A DNA stretch of 64,000 nucleotides, taken from NCBI RefSeq assembly GCF_009600985.1, contig NZ_VDFP01000004.1:1-64000 (forward strand), in the 5' to 3' direction. The number at the start of each line of letters is the position of its first letter. Positions within the stretch are counted from its first letter, which is position 1. This document shows, one piece after another, positions 62,180 to 64,000 of this stretch. The translations under genes were made by a program, and so were the position numbers. The stretch is from Companilactobacillus halodurans. Lineage in GTDB: Bacteria; Bacillota; Bacilli; Lactobacillales; Lactobacillaceae. The notes below the pieces were generated by a model. The model made no database searches, was not told where the DNA came from, and saw nothing but the letters and a program-made list of their open reading frames with translations.

Positions 62180-62226
62180 GAAAAAAGAGTGATATCAATT
62201 AAATTCCCAAATGATATCACTCTTTG
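62180..62226 (-). terminator. Terminator of the 63-residue protein gene
   Basis: AAAGAGTGATATCA (62184-62197) pairs with TGATATCACTCTTT (62212-62225), followed on minus by U. Confidence 0.9.
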
Positions 62227-62245
62227 CATATATATGATTACTTTT

Positions 62246-62437
62246 TTAACGTTTACGATGTCTCATAAATGTATTGTGATTTTTTTCCATACCACATAAG
62301 TAGACAACTGAGAGAATAACGACCGCAAACAGCGTCAAAATGGCATTAGGTTGATTTAAGAAAAGCAAGATAATTGCTATTACAACTAAGCTACAAATAG
62401 ATATTCCCAAAGTTAGCCACGGTACTTTATCTTTCAT
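62246..62437 (-). CDS. Small two-helix membrane protein (63 residues)
   Basis: The protein MKDKVPWLTLG... has two hydrophobic helices (about 7-27 and 32-49) and a basic tail HNTFMRHRKR. AGAGG precedes the ATG. It belongs to no family I recognise. It is a single-gene unit. Confidence 0.6.
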   Translation of the reverse strand: MKDKVPWLTLGISICSLVVIAIILLFLNQPNAILTLFAVVILSVVYLCGMEKNHNTFMRHRKR

Positions 62438-62517
62438 AATTATTACCTCTTCGCCATGAGATTTTACTACATTATGAAAGATTTTGTTAAATCACGCAAT
62501 CAAGACATCCTAAAATT

Positions 62518-63999
<1,482 letters not shown>

Positions 64000-64000
64000 A

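Overview
The window is AT-rich (roughly 35% GC) and reads as chromosome of a low-GC Gram-positive bacterium of the Lactobacillaceae. A Companilactobacillus-like species is my best guess from gene content, but no rRNA or tRNA is present to confirm it. The evidence is a dltXABCD operon, a WxL surface protein, an LtaS-type enzyme, DegV/DUF1836, a paired CrcB, a zinc-independent 89-residue S14, AGGAGG ribosome sites with some TTG/GTG starts, and intrinsic terminators after most units. I see no phage, insertion sequence, CRISPR array or rRNA/tRNA gene.

Layout. 1-7.8 kb: ElaA-type acetyltransferase, M50 peptidase with an AI-2E-type exporter, an XRE/TPR regulator, a three-gene glycine-betaine ABC transporter and a MerR regulator. 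7.9-12.4 kb: the dlt operon for D-alanylation of teichoic acids, with an in-frame TGA inside dltB. 12.9-19.7 kb: spare S14, WxL protein, an SGNH hydrolase split by a frameshift at a slippery A tract, two GntR regulators, trehalose-6-phosphate hydrolase, an acetyltransferase. 19.7-26.8 kb: cytosine deaminase with a small alarmone synthetase, TetR with a MacB-like ABC protein, a GC-rich structured element of unknown identity, and DegV/DUF1836. 26.9-36.8 kb: amino-acid permease, alcohol dehydrogenase, a Ugp-type ABC operon with a phosphodiesterase (its binding-protein gene carries a premature TAA), aldo-keto reductase and SDR. 36.8-42.8 kb: EamA exporter, an LtaS-like enzyme preceded by a 28-codon ORF, NAD(P)H oxidoreductase, YitT protein, 3-hydroxyacid dehydrogenase. 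42.9-47.6 kb: a tightly overlapping three-gene module (nuclease-helicase fusion, PD-(D/E)XK-like protein, sce7725-family protein), then TetR. 47.7-64 kb: an apparently MerR-autoregulated operon (SRPBCC, SDR, MerR), RlmA-type methyltransferase, HMCES/YedK protein, DUF805, CrcB pair, 6-phosphogluconate dehydrogenase, HTH/coiled-coil protein, CNNM/CorC protein, large membrane protein, HesB-like protein, HAD phosphatase, P-type ATPase, small membrane proteins and 6-phospho-beta-glucosidase.

Together the genes cover cell-envelope charge (dlt, LtaS-like, WxL), osmotic and stress responses (betaine uptake, alarmone synthetase, fluoride export), sugar use (trehalose-6-phosphate, beta-glucosides, the oxidative pentose phosphate route) and DNA repair or defence. 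The most unusual items are the GC-rich three-way-junction element at 25.3 kb, the overlapping nuclease/helicase/sce7725 operon, the long nested hairpin at 42.8 kb, the coupled 28-codon ORF before the LtaS-like gene, and three genes broken by single-base changes, which may be real decay, recoding or sequence error.
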